DNA of 64,000 nucleotides from Ancistrus triradiatus (GCA_025084515.1 JAJAGP010000435.1:248001-312000); one strand, 5' to 3'. Counted from the first letter of the stretch, positions 44,275 through 55,760 are shown. Translations and numbers: made by a program. Notes: generated by a model from the letters alone, not told the origin.

Positions 44275-44879
44275 ATAAACACTCCTGCATATCATTCTGG
44301 ATATTATATCCATTACAATTTAGTAGTTACTTATTTCAAAATTTACTCATTACTTCCTAAAAACATAGTCCTGTGACTTGTTACTTTATAAAACCTTTCT
44401 AGTTTTTACAGATGAATCAAGCACAAGCGTAAAAGATATCATCATCAATAAATAAAAGCTTTATTTAATTAAAGACGATGAAAATTAATTCCACTTGTTG
44501 CATTTATGTGGAGTTTTTCTGAGTTTCCCGAAGCAGTTTTGACAGGAGTGATCTGCCAGCAGATGTCGCTAAAGCACAGTTTTAGGAATTTCTTGGCTAA
44601 ACTACATTACAATTAAACTAAGTTAGCAAATTAATAGTTTAAACATTGTTGAAGTAAAGAAGATAAATACAAAATTGAAGAGAGAACAATATCCTATAAA
44701 TAGCAATACAAAAACATATATAATAAATATAAAATCCAGAGAAAATATTCTAACATAAATAATAAACAGAACTAGTGAAGCTTTGTGTGAATAATTTACA
44801 GTTTTCACTCAGAAACATGAGCAACACAACTTTTCTTTATTCATCATTAACGATGATGTGAATATGAGGATTTAAAGCA

Positions 44880-45130
44880 GTTAATTCCTGTAATGCATCA
44901 CTTTCTACCACGTCACCACCTACCCTGCCATTAGCTCTGTCCTTTCCTGTACGCCGCAGGAATGTAAAATCAAGACCCAGCAAGCTACAGATTCATGCTT
45001 TGAACCTCCCCCTCACCGTCCATTATTCCCTTATTACTGCTGCCCCCCTCTCATGTCGAGTGAGGAACTCTGCTCCCACCCCCATTAAGACCCCATTCGC
45101 AGCACCACACTACTAACTAAAGCTACCGGC
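44880..45130. other. Low-copy island, candidate conserved noncoding element
   Basis: Balanced, repeat-free stretch with AGCAGTTAATTCCTG and CCCTTATTACTGCTG between AT-rich flanks. Composition-based inference only. Confidence 0.25.
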
Positions 45131-45690
45131 GCTCTAATCAAACTGCTCTCCGCGTCATTGCCCAGGACGTTACTGATTATTATTACCTCCTATTTCCGCA
45201 TTACAGACGATGCACCATACAGCATCGTTCCTTTAATCGATACTGGAATCGATTCCTTATATTTCACCTCAGTTCAGTCATATTATCCTTACAAAATTAT
45301 AATGAAATGTGTTCCACACCCTATGGGTTTTCTATGGGACGTTCATAAGGGGTTTTGCCACTCAAGGTCTGGCAACCCGGGTGCAGCAGATGGATGAACC
45401 GTCAGTTCAGTTCAGATGAGCTGTCAGTAAAATATATATTTGGATAGCAGATCCAAATTCTAACATGCTCAATAGGAAATGTCCTACAGCACTCCTGCAT
45501 ATTCAAAACCCCCGCCTACTTTCAATCATAAAATAGTAACTTTGATTGGACAATATCTGTTATATCAGTAAAAAGCCACCCCAAAGGCTCAGAAAGGGAC
45601 CCAACCCTGATGATATGCAAAAATTAAACCAAGTTATTAATTAATACAGTTTTAGCAGAAGCTCGATATACAAACAGAGAACATATAAAA
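45131..45690. other. No gene seen
   Basis: Ordinary sequence; 45400-45420 has a small direct repeat (CAGTTCAGTTCAG). Confidence 0.35.
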
Positions 45691-45954
45691 GCAAAAAAAA
45701 AAAAAAAAAACTAAAGAAAATCTAATAAATACCTGTAGAAATATAAATACATAAGATCTAAAGAAAATCTAATAAATATATTTTAAAAATATATAAAGTA
45801 AAATCAGATAAGCTCCAACTCAGATAAAACAAAATAAATTAAAGAAAATCTAATAAATACATATATAAGGTCTAAAAAGATCTAGAAAATATAAACATAA
45901 TAAATAAATAATAGAATTTTTGCTTTAGGAAGAATGAAGGAAATCTAATAGATT

Positions 45955-45988
<34 letters not shown>

Positions 45989-45990
45989 GC
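45691..45990. repeat. AT-rich minisatellite and (CA)n
   Basis: The phrase AAAGAAAATCTAATAAATA recurs near 45714, 45761 and 45842, with related pieces to 45950. It ends in a (CA)n tract at 45962-45988. Irregular spacing of about 47 and 81 bases. Confidence 0.7.
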
Positions 45991-47562
45991 ATAAATATAT
46001 AGTACATTTCATTCTGTATGCTGATCATCAATAAAGAAAACTCCTGATAACTTATTTACCGGTAAATTTTTAGACAGCGCCATGTTTATGCGGTTTGCTT
46101 TTCACATTAGCAATTTCAGCATTTCAGAAGAGACAGGCACTCTGGCAAAGTGAAGTCATGCCATCATTTTAACAAACCCCCGTTTTCCCATTTTTCACCC
46201 TCGCCTGAGGTAATTGACTTCCTTCGAATGACTACAAATCCAACTCGACCCAAACTGCAGCTAGGAGGCGTTTCCATGAAAACGATTAAGTTCTTGGAGA
46301 ACTGAGTGGCACAGTTTGCATACTTTCTCCACTTAACTGACCCTCCAAAAGCACCGGAATGGCTCTCTGATTGATACCCAGAGGAATCACGAACTTAATC
46401 ATCACGTTTCCACAAATGAACAGAATCCAAACCAAGGCAGCATCGTCCAGAGCAGGAACCTGAACTATTTATCAGGAGGCAGACATTTGTCTCTTATCTA
46501 GTTTTGTGAGCCATTAGGACCAGCAGTGCACTGATCTCATTTTTACAGTCTCCACATCTACCTCATTCTTTTAGCCATCGATCAGGATTTGAGCAGTTGC
46601 CAGCGACTTTCAAAAGTCCTCATAAAATGTGGCTCTTAACACCGGGGTGGTAAAAAAAAAAAATAATAAAGCTCTTTATTTCCAGATCATAAATGGGTCA
46701 GGATCAAGATTCAATGACATTTCAGAAAGCAGTCGCCTCTGTGTTTAGTGTGCATGCTCCGGTACGACTTCTAAACCAATCTAGATGAATCTCCCTCTCT
46801 TCCTTGGCAAGTTATGAACCTGGTACAATCAACAAGAGGACAAATGAAAGAGACAAAAATGAAGGATTAGTTCTGGTTCTCCACTGGAATACATTTAAAC
46901 CATTTCTACCCTAGTTAATGCAGAACTCATTATATACTCACCTAATAACTTAATAATGTACTAGTGATACACAGTGACCTCAAACAGCGTTCCATGAGGT
47001 ATATCGTGGACCATGTACGACATACTATAACATTATGGCACATCATATTTCAGATAATGACTATATAGTTCAGTGAAGAACATTTGGGATTGAAAAAAAC
47101 TGAATATAGATGGATCAGCAAAGAAAAAATTCTAATAGTTTTTGTATCGGCATAATAGTGGTGATAGTGCATTTGTTAATTTCTATTTTCTCCCAATTAT
47201 CAGGTTTTTTTATGTGGTCCAGGTTATATTTTAAGTTTATTTATATAACAACCTAATAAAATTATAACATAAATCTAAAGTTTATTTACATTTATATCAT
47301 ATTCTATTACAGGTTTATATTTATTTTAAAATTTGTGTATAGAATTTTCACTGTAGCTTCCATGATTTCATTTGTCACTTGAGATTTCAGGTTATTATTC
47401 GCATTATTTTGATTTTATTTTTTGTTGTTAATTCATTATATATTGTTAGTACTATTATATGCCAAATGTATTACTTGTAGAAATTGTATTAAAAAAAAAA
47501 AAAGTTTAAATCAAGTTCTAATGGGTTTTTAACAAGCTGTCGTCTCTAGAAATACTTTTACA
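45991..47562. other. No gene seen
   Basis: 46100-46650 is mixed and low-copy; 47040-47500 is AT-rich. No repeats of known family and no exon-like frames. Confidence 0.35.
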
Positions 47563-47765
47563 CTGACCAACCAAAACATTAAAACCAAAACAAAGACGAC
47601 TACTGAGAGGATTACAGGTGCACTTAAGTAATCAGATGACTCGGGTGATGATTTCTACTTTGCAACCAGCCAATATAATTCAAGGGTTGCCAGATCCCGC
47701 AAGGGGATCCAACACCAGGTTATGGTAATAAGCCCAAAAGAAGCAAAATCTCTGGCAACCGTGTT
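47563..47765. mobile_element. DNA-element scraps, including MITE E core
   Basis: 47563-47592 (CTGACCAACCAAAACATTAA) resembles a widespread fish DNA-transposon end. 47608-47765 matches MITE E: GCACTTAAGTAATCAGATGA, TTTCTACTTTGCAACCAGCC, AATTCAAGGGTTGCCAGATC and the partner CTCTGGCAACCG. The terminal part is missing. Confidence 0.6.
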
Positions 47766-47857
47766 ATCTTCAGTAAGACAAACTTGAGGCTCCTGATTGT
47801 GGAGCTATTCCTATAAAACTCTCACTCGTCCCTGACCAAGCTCCTACAGTATAAACC

Positions 47858-47882
47858 GTGTGTGTGTGTGTGTGTGTGTGAT
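47858..47882. repeat. (TG)n microsatellite
   Basis: About 12 TG units. Confidence 0.9.
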
Positions 47883-48339
47883 TAAAAGCCCTGAAGCATG
47901 AAACCACAGTTGCCCGCTCCCTGCCAGTTGTTGAGTGCACAGAACAGGAAGGGGGAATGGACGCGCTGGCATTGTGTTTTGGACAACGGTATGCTGGCCA
48001 AACAGTTTCACCAGCAAGAACAACAAAACCATTAAAGTTCACCAGCTAAACCATCACAAACCAATATTTCTTTTAAAGCAGAACACACTGTCAGTATCAC
48101 AAGGGTGCAAATCGGGACACTAATCACCAAACAGTAATGAAGCTGGATGTGATAAAATCTCAGACTAGACAGGGGCTGGCAGAAGCCTAAACTTCTGGCT
48201 GATCTTTTTGGCTTCGTGAATAAATAAAGAAGGACAATAAGCATCAGGAGTGAATGCCAAGAGCAATCCAATTAGGAGCTCCTCCAAAAAAACAGGAGGG
48301 ACTCAAACACCATATACCAGAGGCTCTGCAGGATCTTCG

Positions 48340-48625
48340 TCTGCATTGCTCAAGGATTTTGTTCGAAAAGTAGCGCCACAAAAACGACAGCGGGCTAATA
48401 GTGTTTGCTGTTGTTGTTCGAGCTGCTTATTCCTTTTGTTTTCTTCTCCGTCTCCGGTACCAAACGAGATTTAGCACCGAGGCAATTTCGGCGCCCCAGT
48501 GCTCCCTTTCTGAGAAGCGAAATAAAAATCACTCCACTTCACAGGAAAGTCCTGCAACGATTACGAAGCGCACACAGGCCTGTGAATGTGTTGATGGGCA
48601 CCTCTAGGGTGCTGCATTCCCAGAG
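48340..48625. other. Low-copy island, candidate conserved or CpG-rich element
   Basis: CpG-containing and repeat-free sequence around AGTAGCGCCACAAAAACGAC, AATTTCGGCGCCCCAG and ACGATTACGAAGCGC. Three plus-strand frames are open here at once, which reflects low stop density and is not evidence of coding. Confidence 0.25.
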
Positions 48626-49207
48626 TCTACTCCAAAAAAAAATAAAATAAAAAAAAGCAAAGCACAAAATAATGTGCGTGGCATGCGATAATACGAACGC
48701 CCACGCACCGCTGAAAAAGTTCCTCTTGCATAACACGAGCGAGAAAAAGGTTTTGTCTTGGTGGAGCTCGCTCTCTACTGCTTCTTTCTCCCCCAAAAAC
48801 CTGCTGGCAGTAATGAAAAAATAACGAGATCTTACGCCTAGACTCCATCTAGTACCTACTTATCACAGCCCATGTTATGGCACATTACTCTGCCACATTC
48901 TGAGCGTGAACGCATTTCAGATATGGATTAATGTCGTTTTAGTTCACGTTAGCCAGATAATGAACTGAACATCAACATAAATCTTATAGCAATACCTTTA
49001 TTTTCGCTTTGAGGATTTATAAATGTAGATTTAAATGTAAATTCCACTCAGAAATCTTGTCTGAAGAGCCTCCGTTCACCAGGTATCCAGGATAAGCAGT
49101 GAAAAGCTGAACAGTTTGGAAAATAAACAATAAGATCAGGAGTATTATTATCATCATTATACAGCCCACTTAGAAGGTCGTCTCAATTTAGCCACATACA
49201 GTCCTTA
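48626..49207. other. No gene seen
   Basis: A-rich at 48630-48660, then ordinary low-copy sequence to the Tc1 insertion. Confidence 0.35.
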
Positions 49208-50746
49208 CAAAAATACAAAAAAGTATTTAGTCAGCCTCTGATTGTGCAAGTTCTCCTACTTAGAAAGATAAGAGAGATCTGTAATTTTCATCAGAGGTAC
49301 ACTTCAACTATGAGAGACAAATGAGAAACAAAATCCATTAAATCACATTGTAGGATTTTTAAAGAATTTAATTGTAAATCATGGTGGAAAATAAGTATTT
49401 GGTCACCACAAACAAGCTAGATTTCTGGCTCTCACAGACCTCTAACTACTTCTTTAGGAAGCTCTTCTGTCCTCCACTCATTACCTGTATTAATGGCACC
49501 TGTTTGACCTCGTTATCTGTATAAGAGACACCTGTCCACAGCCTCAAACAGTCAGACTCCAAACTCAACCATGGCCAAGACCAAAGAGCTGTCGAAGGAC
49601 ACCAAAAAGAAAAAAATTGTAGGCTAGGAAGAGTGAATCTACAATAGGCAAGCAGGTTGGTGTGAATAAATCAACTGTGGGAGCAACTGTAAAAAATGGA
49701 AGACATACAAGATTGATAATCTCCCTTGATCTGGGGCCCCACGCAAAATCTCATCCTGTGGGGTCAAAATGATAATGAGAACGGTGAGCAAAAATCCCAG
49801 AACTACACGGAGGGACCTGATGAATGACCTGCAGAAAGCTGGGACCAAAGTAACAAAGGCTACCATCAGTAACACACTACGCCGAGAGGGACTCAGATCC
49901 TGCAGTGCCAGGCGTGTCCCCCTGCTTAAGCCAGTACATGTCCAGGCCCGTCTGAAGTTTGCCAGAGAGCATATGGATGATCCAGAAGAGGATTGGGAGA
50001 ATATCATGTGGTCAGATGAAACCAAAATAAAACTTTTTGGTAAAAACTCAACTCGTCGTGTTTGGAGGAAGAAGAATGCTGAGTTACATCATCATGCTTT
50101 GGGGCTGTTTTTCTGCAGAGGGGACAGGACAACTGATCCATGTTAAAGGAAGAATGAACGGGGCCATGTATCATGAGATTTTAAGCCAAAACCTCCTTCC
50201 ATCAGTGAGAGCATTGAAGATGGAACGTGGCTGGGTCTTCCAGCATGACAATGATCCCAAACACTCCGCTCGGGCAACGAAGGAGTGGCTCCGTAAAAAG
50301 CATTTCAAGGTCCTGGAGTGGCCTAGCCAGTCTCCAGACCTCAACCCCATAGAACATTTGTGGAGGGAGTTGAAAGTCCGTGTTGCCCCAAAACATCACT
50401 GCTCTAGAGGAGATCTGCATGGAGGAATGGGCCAAAATACCACCTACAGTGTGTGCCGACCTGGTGAAGACTTACAGGAAACGTTTGACCTCTGTCATTG
50501 CCAACAAACGTTATGTTACAAAGTATTGAGTTGAACTTTTGTTATTGACCAAATACTTATTTTACACCATAACTTAAAACTAAATTCTTTAAAAACCCTA
50601 CAATTTGATTTCCTGGATTTGTTTTTCCTCATTTTGTCTCTCATAGTTGAAGTGTACCTATGATGAAAATTACAGACCTCTCTCATCTTTCTAAGTAGGA
50701 GAACTTGCACAATCAGTGGCTGACTAAATACTTTTTTGCTCCACTG
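49208..50746 (+). mobile_element. Tc1-type transposon family A, copy 4
   Basis: 1,539 bp, flanked by TA (49206-49207 and 50747-50748). The left end has lost the CAGTGGGG tip (it reads CAAAAATACAAAAAAGTATT), while the right end keeps TTTTTTGCTCCACTG. Subterminal repeats match copies 1 and 2. Confidence 0.95.
49571..50528 (+). pseudogene. Family-A Tc1 transposase, copy 4, broken
   Basis: ATG at 49571-49573 begins MAKTKELSKDTKKKK, then a loss of about 10 bases near 49620 shifts the frame. From 49769 the frame is open through NTLRREGLRSCSARRVPLL to MWSDETKIKLFGKNSTRRVW (first Asp). A deletion of about 45 bases near 50090 shifts it again. The next frame (50037-50534) is open through WVFQHDNDPKHS (second Asp) and SPDLNPIEHLW (Glu), with 34 residues between them. 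A further shift precedes the stop at 50526-50528. All three DDE residues are still encoded, but in different frames. Confidence 0.92.
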
Positions 50747-50754
50747 TAACTATT

Positions 50755-51560
50755 ACCAGCAAAAATTATGAATGTTTATGAATATAACTTTAAATTCCTG
50801 CATAAAATCCTGTTAGATTATTTTAAATTAGCCATATAGCAGTGAAAATGATTAACATTTTTAATATAACTTTAAATTGCTAAAAATAAGATCCAGTTAA
50901 ATTAGCTTAAGTAAAAAATAAAAAAAAATACGATTTTTTTATGAATATAGCAAAGTTAGCCATATAGTAGAGAAAAGGAACATATGAATATTACTTTTTG
51001 AATAAAATATTGTAAAATGACCTAAACGTTAGCCAAAATTTCAGCATAAAATCCTGTTACATTAGTTAAATTCAGCCTTATAGAAGCAAAAATGAAAAAA
51101 CGGAATATTACTTAATTCCAACATAAAATCCTGTTAAATTAGATCAAGTTAGCCAAAAAGCAGTGGAAATGATTAAATGTTTTTGAATATAAATTTCTGC
51201 ATTTCAGCCAACCATTTAGATTGGCTAAAGTTCGCCAAAAAAAAAAAAACAATAAAAATGATGAATATAACTTTAAAATATAACTTCATTCTTACATGAA
51301 GCTACATTATCTTAAGTTAGCCAAAAAAAGAGTGAAAATTATTCATGTTTATGAATGTAACTGAAATTTCTGTATAAAATCAGGTTAGATGATCTTAAAT
51401 TAGCAAAAAAGCAGTGACAATTATTCATGTTTATGAATATAACTTTAAATTCCTGTATAGAATCCTGTTAGATTAGCTAAAGTTCTCCAAAAAGCAGTGA
51501 AAATGATGAATGTTTATGAATTTAACTACATTTCTGTATAAGATTAGTTAGTTCACCAAA
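50755..51560. repeat. AT-rich ~80-bp tandem array
   Basis: Units contain AATGTTTATGAATATAACTT, TAAATTCCTG-ATAAAATCCT, GTTAGATTAGCTAAAGTTAG and CCAAAAAGCAGTGAAAATGA. The marker AAAATCCTGTTA or a close variant appears near 50804, 51049, 51125, 51382 and 51463, consistent with a period of 76-83 bases and multiples. It begins within ten bases of the right end of Tc1 copy 4. Non-coding. Confidence 0.85.
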
Positions 51561-51564
51561 GAGC

Positions 51565-51602
51565 AGTGATACAGACACAGGGAGAACATGCAAATTCCAC
51601 AC
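51565..51602 (-). mobile_element. DANA-type SINE scrap
   Basis: GGGAGAACATGCAAATTCCA followed by CACAG is the complement of the hallmark internal phrase of this SINE family. Only this short piece is seen. Confidence 0.6.
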
Positions 51603-52129
51603 AGTTTAGTTTTTTTCCTGATTGTGTACGCCTTGATGCACGTGTAATCTGGGTTCCCCACCCCATCCAGACTTCCATTGACCTTTTCTGTAATTTACTG
51701 TTAAAACGTCCGATCCTGAAAGCTCAAAGGCTGCCGGATGCACTTTCCCGCCTCAGTGGTAGATTTATCAAGCTCTGTGGAGGCGTTTCCACTTTTGAAG
51801 TGCCTTTTGAAGAATTATCAAGGCGGTGCAGAAGGTACTTCGGGATGCTCACAGCACTTTTTTCTCTCTTTTTTTTTATATCTGAAGGTGATTATAAAAT
51901 GTCAGCGCTAAATCAGTTCGGAGGAAACTTACCTTTGATGGTTTTGGTTATTCTTAAAGGTTCTTCGATCCAGTTTTTAATTCAGCATACACAGAGTGCC
52001 CAAAGCAATAACAGGCTGATATAACCTGGAGCCGCTACAATGCACCTATGTATACGTCCCACAACATCATTAGGGTATTAACTGTAACCACTTTGTTCTA
52101 TCAAGGTTCAATACCAACAAGTCTACTCA
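51603..52129. other. Low-copy island, candidate conserved noncoding element
   Basis: 51640-51860 is repeat-free and balanced (CCTTGATGCACGTGTAATCT, GTAGATTTATCAAGC, AGAATTATCAAGGCGG). A 152-codon frame spans 51566-52024 but starts inside a SINE scrap, lacks any recognisable domain, and includes a T-rich low-complexity stretch, so I do not call it a gene. Confidence 0.3.
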
Positions 52130-53151
52130 GGTTTTTATATTGAACAGGGGTGAACATTCCCAGGATTACCCCAAAAGCAAAGTGACGACTCATCCAAAAG
52201 GTCCCAAAAGACCCCACAACAACATCCAAAGAACTGTAGGCCTCACCTGCCTTAGTTAAGGTCAGTGTTCATGCCTCCACCATAAGAAAGAGGCTGGGCA
52301 AAAATGGCCTGCATGGCAGAGTTCCAAGACGAAAACCACTGCTGAGCAAAAAGAACATTAAAGCTCATCTCAATTTTCGCAGAACACATCTTGATGATCC
52401 TCAAGATTTTTGGGAAAATATTCTGTGGACTGACGAGACAAAAGTTGAACTCTTTGGAAGGTGTGTGTCCCATTACATCTGGTGTAAAAGCAACATAGCA
52501 TTTCAGAAAAAGAACATTATAGCAACAGTAAAATATGGTGGTGGTAGTGTGATGGTCTGGGGCTGTTTTGCTGCTTCAGGACCTGGAAGACTTGCTGTGA
52601 TAAATGGAACTATGAATTCTGATGTCTATCTAAACATCCTGAAGGAGAATGTCCGGTCATCTGTTCGTGACCTCAAGCTGAAACAAACTTGGGTTCTGCA
52701 GCAGGACAATGATCCAAAACACACCAGCAAGTCCACCTCTGAATGGCTGAAGAAAAACAAAATGAAGACTTTGGAGTGGCTTAGTCAAAGTCCTGACCTG
52801 AATCCTATCGAGGTGCTGTGGCATGACCTTAAAAAGGCCTAAAAAGGCTGTTCATGCTGAAAACCCACCAATGTGGCTGAATTACAATAATTCTGCAAAG
52901 ATGAGTAAGCAAAATTCCTCCCCAACGCTGTAAAAGACTCACTACAAGTTATCACAAACGCTTGGTTGCAGTTGTTGCTGGTAAGGGTGGCCCAACCAGT
53001 TATTAGGTTTAGGGGGGCATCAGCGTCTTCACCAGGGCCATGTAGGTTCGGACTAAATTTAAGTGGTTTGATGTTCTGAAACACTTAAGTGTGACAAACA
53101 TGCAAAAAAATAGGAAATCAGGGAAGGGGCAAACAATTTTTCACACCACTG
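52130..53151 (+). mobile_element. Tc1-type transposon, second lineage, 5'-truncated
   Basis: The right terminus is GGGGCAAACAATTTTTCACA followed by CCACTG; the left terminus and the N-terminal transposase region are missing. The coding part is continuous enough to identify. The sequence differs clearly from family A and from the element at 5879-7767. It lies after the AT-rich array and low-copy segment, with TT in place of TA at the right flank. Confidence 0.88.
52155..53015 (+). pseudogene. Tc1-type transposase, catalytic core largely open
   Basis: Partial transposase. After early stops, a run gives VSVHASTIRKRLGKNGLHGR and RVPRRKPLLSKKNIKAHLNF, then DDPQDFWENILWTDETKVEL (first Asp). The core at 52465-52842 is open: YGGGSVMVWGCFAASGPGRL, QQDNDPKHTSK (second Asp) and SPDLNPIEVLW (Glu), with 34 residues between that Asp and Glu (DD34E). 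A small duplication AAAAAGGCCTAAAAAGGC near 52830 creates a stop right after LKKA. The C-terminal tail (KDSLQVITNAWLQLLL region, to about 53007) is frame-shifted. Missing its N-terminus, it cannot bind its ends. Confidence 0.88.
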
Positions 53152-53239
53152 TTGGACTGTAATAAATTAGAGAATACAATACTTATAACGAGTAAACTTA
53201 AATAGAGAATACAATACAAAAGAACATACGACATTAGTG

Positions 53240-53330
53240 TGTGTGTGTATAATATATGTGTGTGTGTAAGATATTTATATATATATATATGTGTAGTGTG
53301 TGTTGTGTGTGTAAGATATTTAATATAATA
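53240..53330. repeat. (TG)n/(TA)n compound microsatellite
   Basis: TGTGTG blocks alternate with TATATA; the phrase GTGTGTAAGATATTTA occurs twice. Confidence 0.9.
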
Positions 53331-54293
53331 TGCGTATTGGCGACATTTTGTAACTATGCTTTGTGACTACTGTTAAATATAAATAAACTGAACTTTACAC
53401 AATATTATGCTGTCACACACAGGCATGATTCACTGTCTGAGGGAGGGGAGTCTGGTTGAAGGATGCGCCCTGTGTTTTATGAGAACAGGCCCCGGAGACC
53501 ATGTGAAAAATGGTACTATTGCTAATGATATTTTTAATAACACACCTTAACTTTAGTTTTGGTTCTATTCACATTTAACACAAAACGCATGAATGAAGAA
53601 GCTGGAGCTTTTAAAAAGGGGGGAAAAAACCTCACGCACGTATAAATAACACCTCCGACCGATGCGTTGTGTGCAGAACAAGGCGATCCAGGTGTATTGT
53701 GTGGTTTTGCGACTACTTGCTGCATTACTCCTCTCGATGAATAATGGATCATGGATGTATTTTTCCTCCTCTGTGGCCTTTCCAAGCGGCTTTTGATAAA
53801 CACAGCATATGGCATCTAATGCATTAGAGATAGGCTTTTACCTTCCAATGCCCAGAACTTAAACATAATGGAGTACTTTCATGTGCGCTGCCATTTGGGC
53901 CAGCCAGACCCCAACTACGTTGCCTGGAAACCATTTTTGGTCTCACTTTCTCATGCTGCCAGGCCAGCCAGAACCTTGAGCACTTCTCTTCTAATCTACC
54001 CATCAGCGGTTCCACTAAGCGCATTTTTGGATGACGAAGCGGGTGCAGCTTCGTGTACCAGCGGTCATGTCTGCAAAATCTGAAGGAGAAGGAAGGGGGA
54101 AAATTTTACTAAGAACTAAGAGCAGAAATCTGGGATCTAATACTTTATATACCATGTTCCTATACATCAAGGCTTCACAGGTTTCCTCTGGATCCCTCCT
54201 GGCACCCCCTGGGCACCTCTATGATTTTAAAGTCTGCATTTGATTTTCCAGGCGTGTATCTCATGTCGCAAGCTCTGGATGATTTGAATACTC
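53331..54293. other. No gene seen; candidate conserved block 53690-53840
   Basis: 53690-53840 (CTTTTGATAAACACAGCATA, TGGCATCTAATGCATTAGAG) is repeat-free and constrained-looking. Frames at 53824-54243 on both strands have no domains. Confidence 0.3.
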
Positions 54294-54420
54294 AGCGGTG
54301 GCTCAGTGGATAAGGATCTGAACTGCTAATCAGACGGTTTAATGTTTAAATCCCAGGTTTTCCAAGCTGTTGGACCTTTGAGCAGTACCCTTAACCTGAG
54401 CTCAGCTCATCTGTGGTTGC
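54294..54420 (+). mobile_element. tRNA-derived SINE, head and body, no tail
   Basis: A-box-like GGTGGCTCAGTGGATAAGGA, then CTAATCAGACGGTTTAATG, B-box-like GTTTAAATCCC, then CCAAGCTGTTGGACCTTTGA and GCAGTACCCTTAACC. It has the body phrase of the V-SINE-like copies but a different tRNA-like head, and the GGATA-stem tail is absent. Confidence 0.7.
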
Positions 54421-54589
54421 TTTTTTGGTTTCCAACATCTAGAAAGATCCCCTTTTTCTCTCTTCGGAACTACAGGGCCATTTTACTCACTTATAAAATG
54501 TTCAGGGTCCAGATAATGTTAATTAAAAAAATAATAATAATATTATTATTCGTCTTGATGCATTCTCAATAATCCAGGTAAGAAAATCC
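54421..54589. other. No gene seen
   Basis: Short spacer with an AATAAT-rich patch next to the Penelope-like element. Confidence 0.4.
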
Positions 54590-55760
54590 CAGGAGTTGAA
54601 TCTGTTCATCTGAAGATAGATTTTGTCGGAGAAACGTTCGTCACTCATCTAAGTGACTTCTTCAGTCTCAGCAGTTGGAAAACTTCCCCAATCTTATATA
54701 CAGCACGTTGCATAACGACTGGTACCAGCACCATTGCATAACAATGGGACTGGTGATCAGTTTAATATGCAGATTTACATAGCCATTAACGACAATGGCC
54801 ACGTGTGCCATTCACACATGATTGGGGAAGGGCTGCGATGGCTCCGTTGTAAGTTGGTGAGAGGTGTACTCTGAGGCCCCCTCCTCGGTTCAGGGATGGA
54901 CGTTCCCTTTTTACAAAAATGGCTTCTTTTACCCCTTTTTTAAATCTCACATTAAGCAGGCCCTGGGCAAATGTGGTTATCCGAATTGGGCCTTTGTCAA
55001 AGCCGGTAAGACGCCCAAATAGTGCTCCAGCAGATCGACGAGAGGAGAACAACAACTGCAGTCTAAGCGTAAACCAGTGGTGATTCCATATGTGGCAGGA
55101 ACATCGGAACAATTGAGACGCATATTTGCCAAACACCGCATCTCAGTGGCTTTCAAACCCCGAAACACGCTACGCCAGAAACTGGTCCATCCCAAGGATC
55201 GGGTCCCCAGCACAAAAAGAGTAATGTAGTGTACGCTGTGAAGTGCCAGGAGGATTGCCAGGAATTGTACATCGGGGAAACCAAACAGTCACTGGCGAAA
55301 CGGATGGCACAACATAGAAGAGCTACCTCATCAGGTCAGGACTCGGCGGTTTACACCCACCTACAGGCCAGTGGCCACTCTTTCAAAGATGAAGACGTGC
55401 AGATCCTTGATAGGGAGGAACGATGGTTTGAACGTGGGGTAAAAGAAGCCATTTTTGTAAAAAGGGAACGTCCATCCCTGAACCGAGGAGGGGCCTCCAG
55501 AGGAGTACACCTCTCACCATCTTACAACGGAGCCATCGCAGCCCTTCCCCAATCCTGTGTGAATGGCACACGTGGCCATTGTCGTTAATGGCTATGTCAA
55601 TCTGCATATTAAACTGATCACCGGTCCCATTGTTATGCAATGGTGCTGTATATAAGATTGGGGAAGTTTTCCAACTGCTGAGACTGAAGAAGTCACTTAG
55701 ATGAGTGACGGAACGTTTCTCCGACAAAATCTATGTCCAGATGAACAGATTCAACTCCTG
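54590..55760 (+). mobile_element. Penelope-like element, 5'-truncated, with inverted arms
   Basis: The centre (about 54950-55588, plus strand) codes for the C-terminal part of a Penelope-like retroelement polyprotein. Both ends carry the same sequence in opposite orientation: the left arm 54590-54935 is the complement of the right arm 55436-55760. The arms include the last ~50 codons of the ORF and the whole 3' region (landmarks CTCATCTAAGTGACTTCTTC on the left, GAAGAAGTCACTTAGATGAG on the right, and TATATAAGATTGGGGAAG). They are nearly identical apart from about 22 extra bases in the left arm near 54715-54740 and a few substitutions. Inverted or partial second copies at the 5' end are a known habit of Penelope-like elements. 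Confidence 0.85.
54950..55588 (+). pseudogene. Penelope-like polyprotein C-terminus with GIY-YIG endonuclease
   Basis: The first part, frame from about 54960, reads ALGKCGYPNWAFVKAGKTPK, has a stop, then KPVVIPYVAGTSEQLRRIFA, KHRISVAFKPRNTLRQKLVH and PKDRVP: the linker between reverse transcriptase and endonuclease. A one-base shift near 55200 leads into the GIY-YIG domain (55223-55588): NVVYAVKC, LYIGETKQSLAKRMAQHRR (YIG and the Arg-bearing helix), SGHSF, ILDREERWFERGVKEAIFV (likely catalytic Glu) and RPSLNRGG (conserved Asn). It ends with a stop after GHCR. The reverse-transcriptase core is absent. The same C-terminal 50 residues occur in the inverted arm on the minus strand (54786-54935). 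Confidence 0.88.

Noticed and set aside
51566..52024. 152-codon plus-strand frame
   Set aside because: Begins inside a SINE scrap and crosses a T-rich low-complexity run; no domain. I keep the underlying DNA only as a possible conserved noncoding block.
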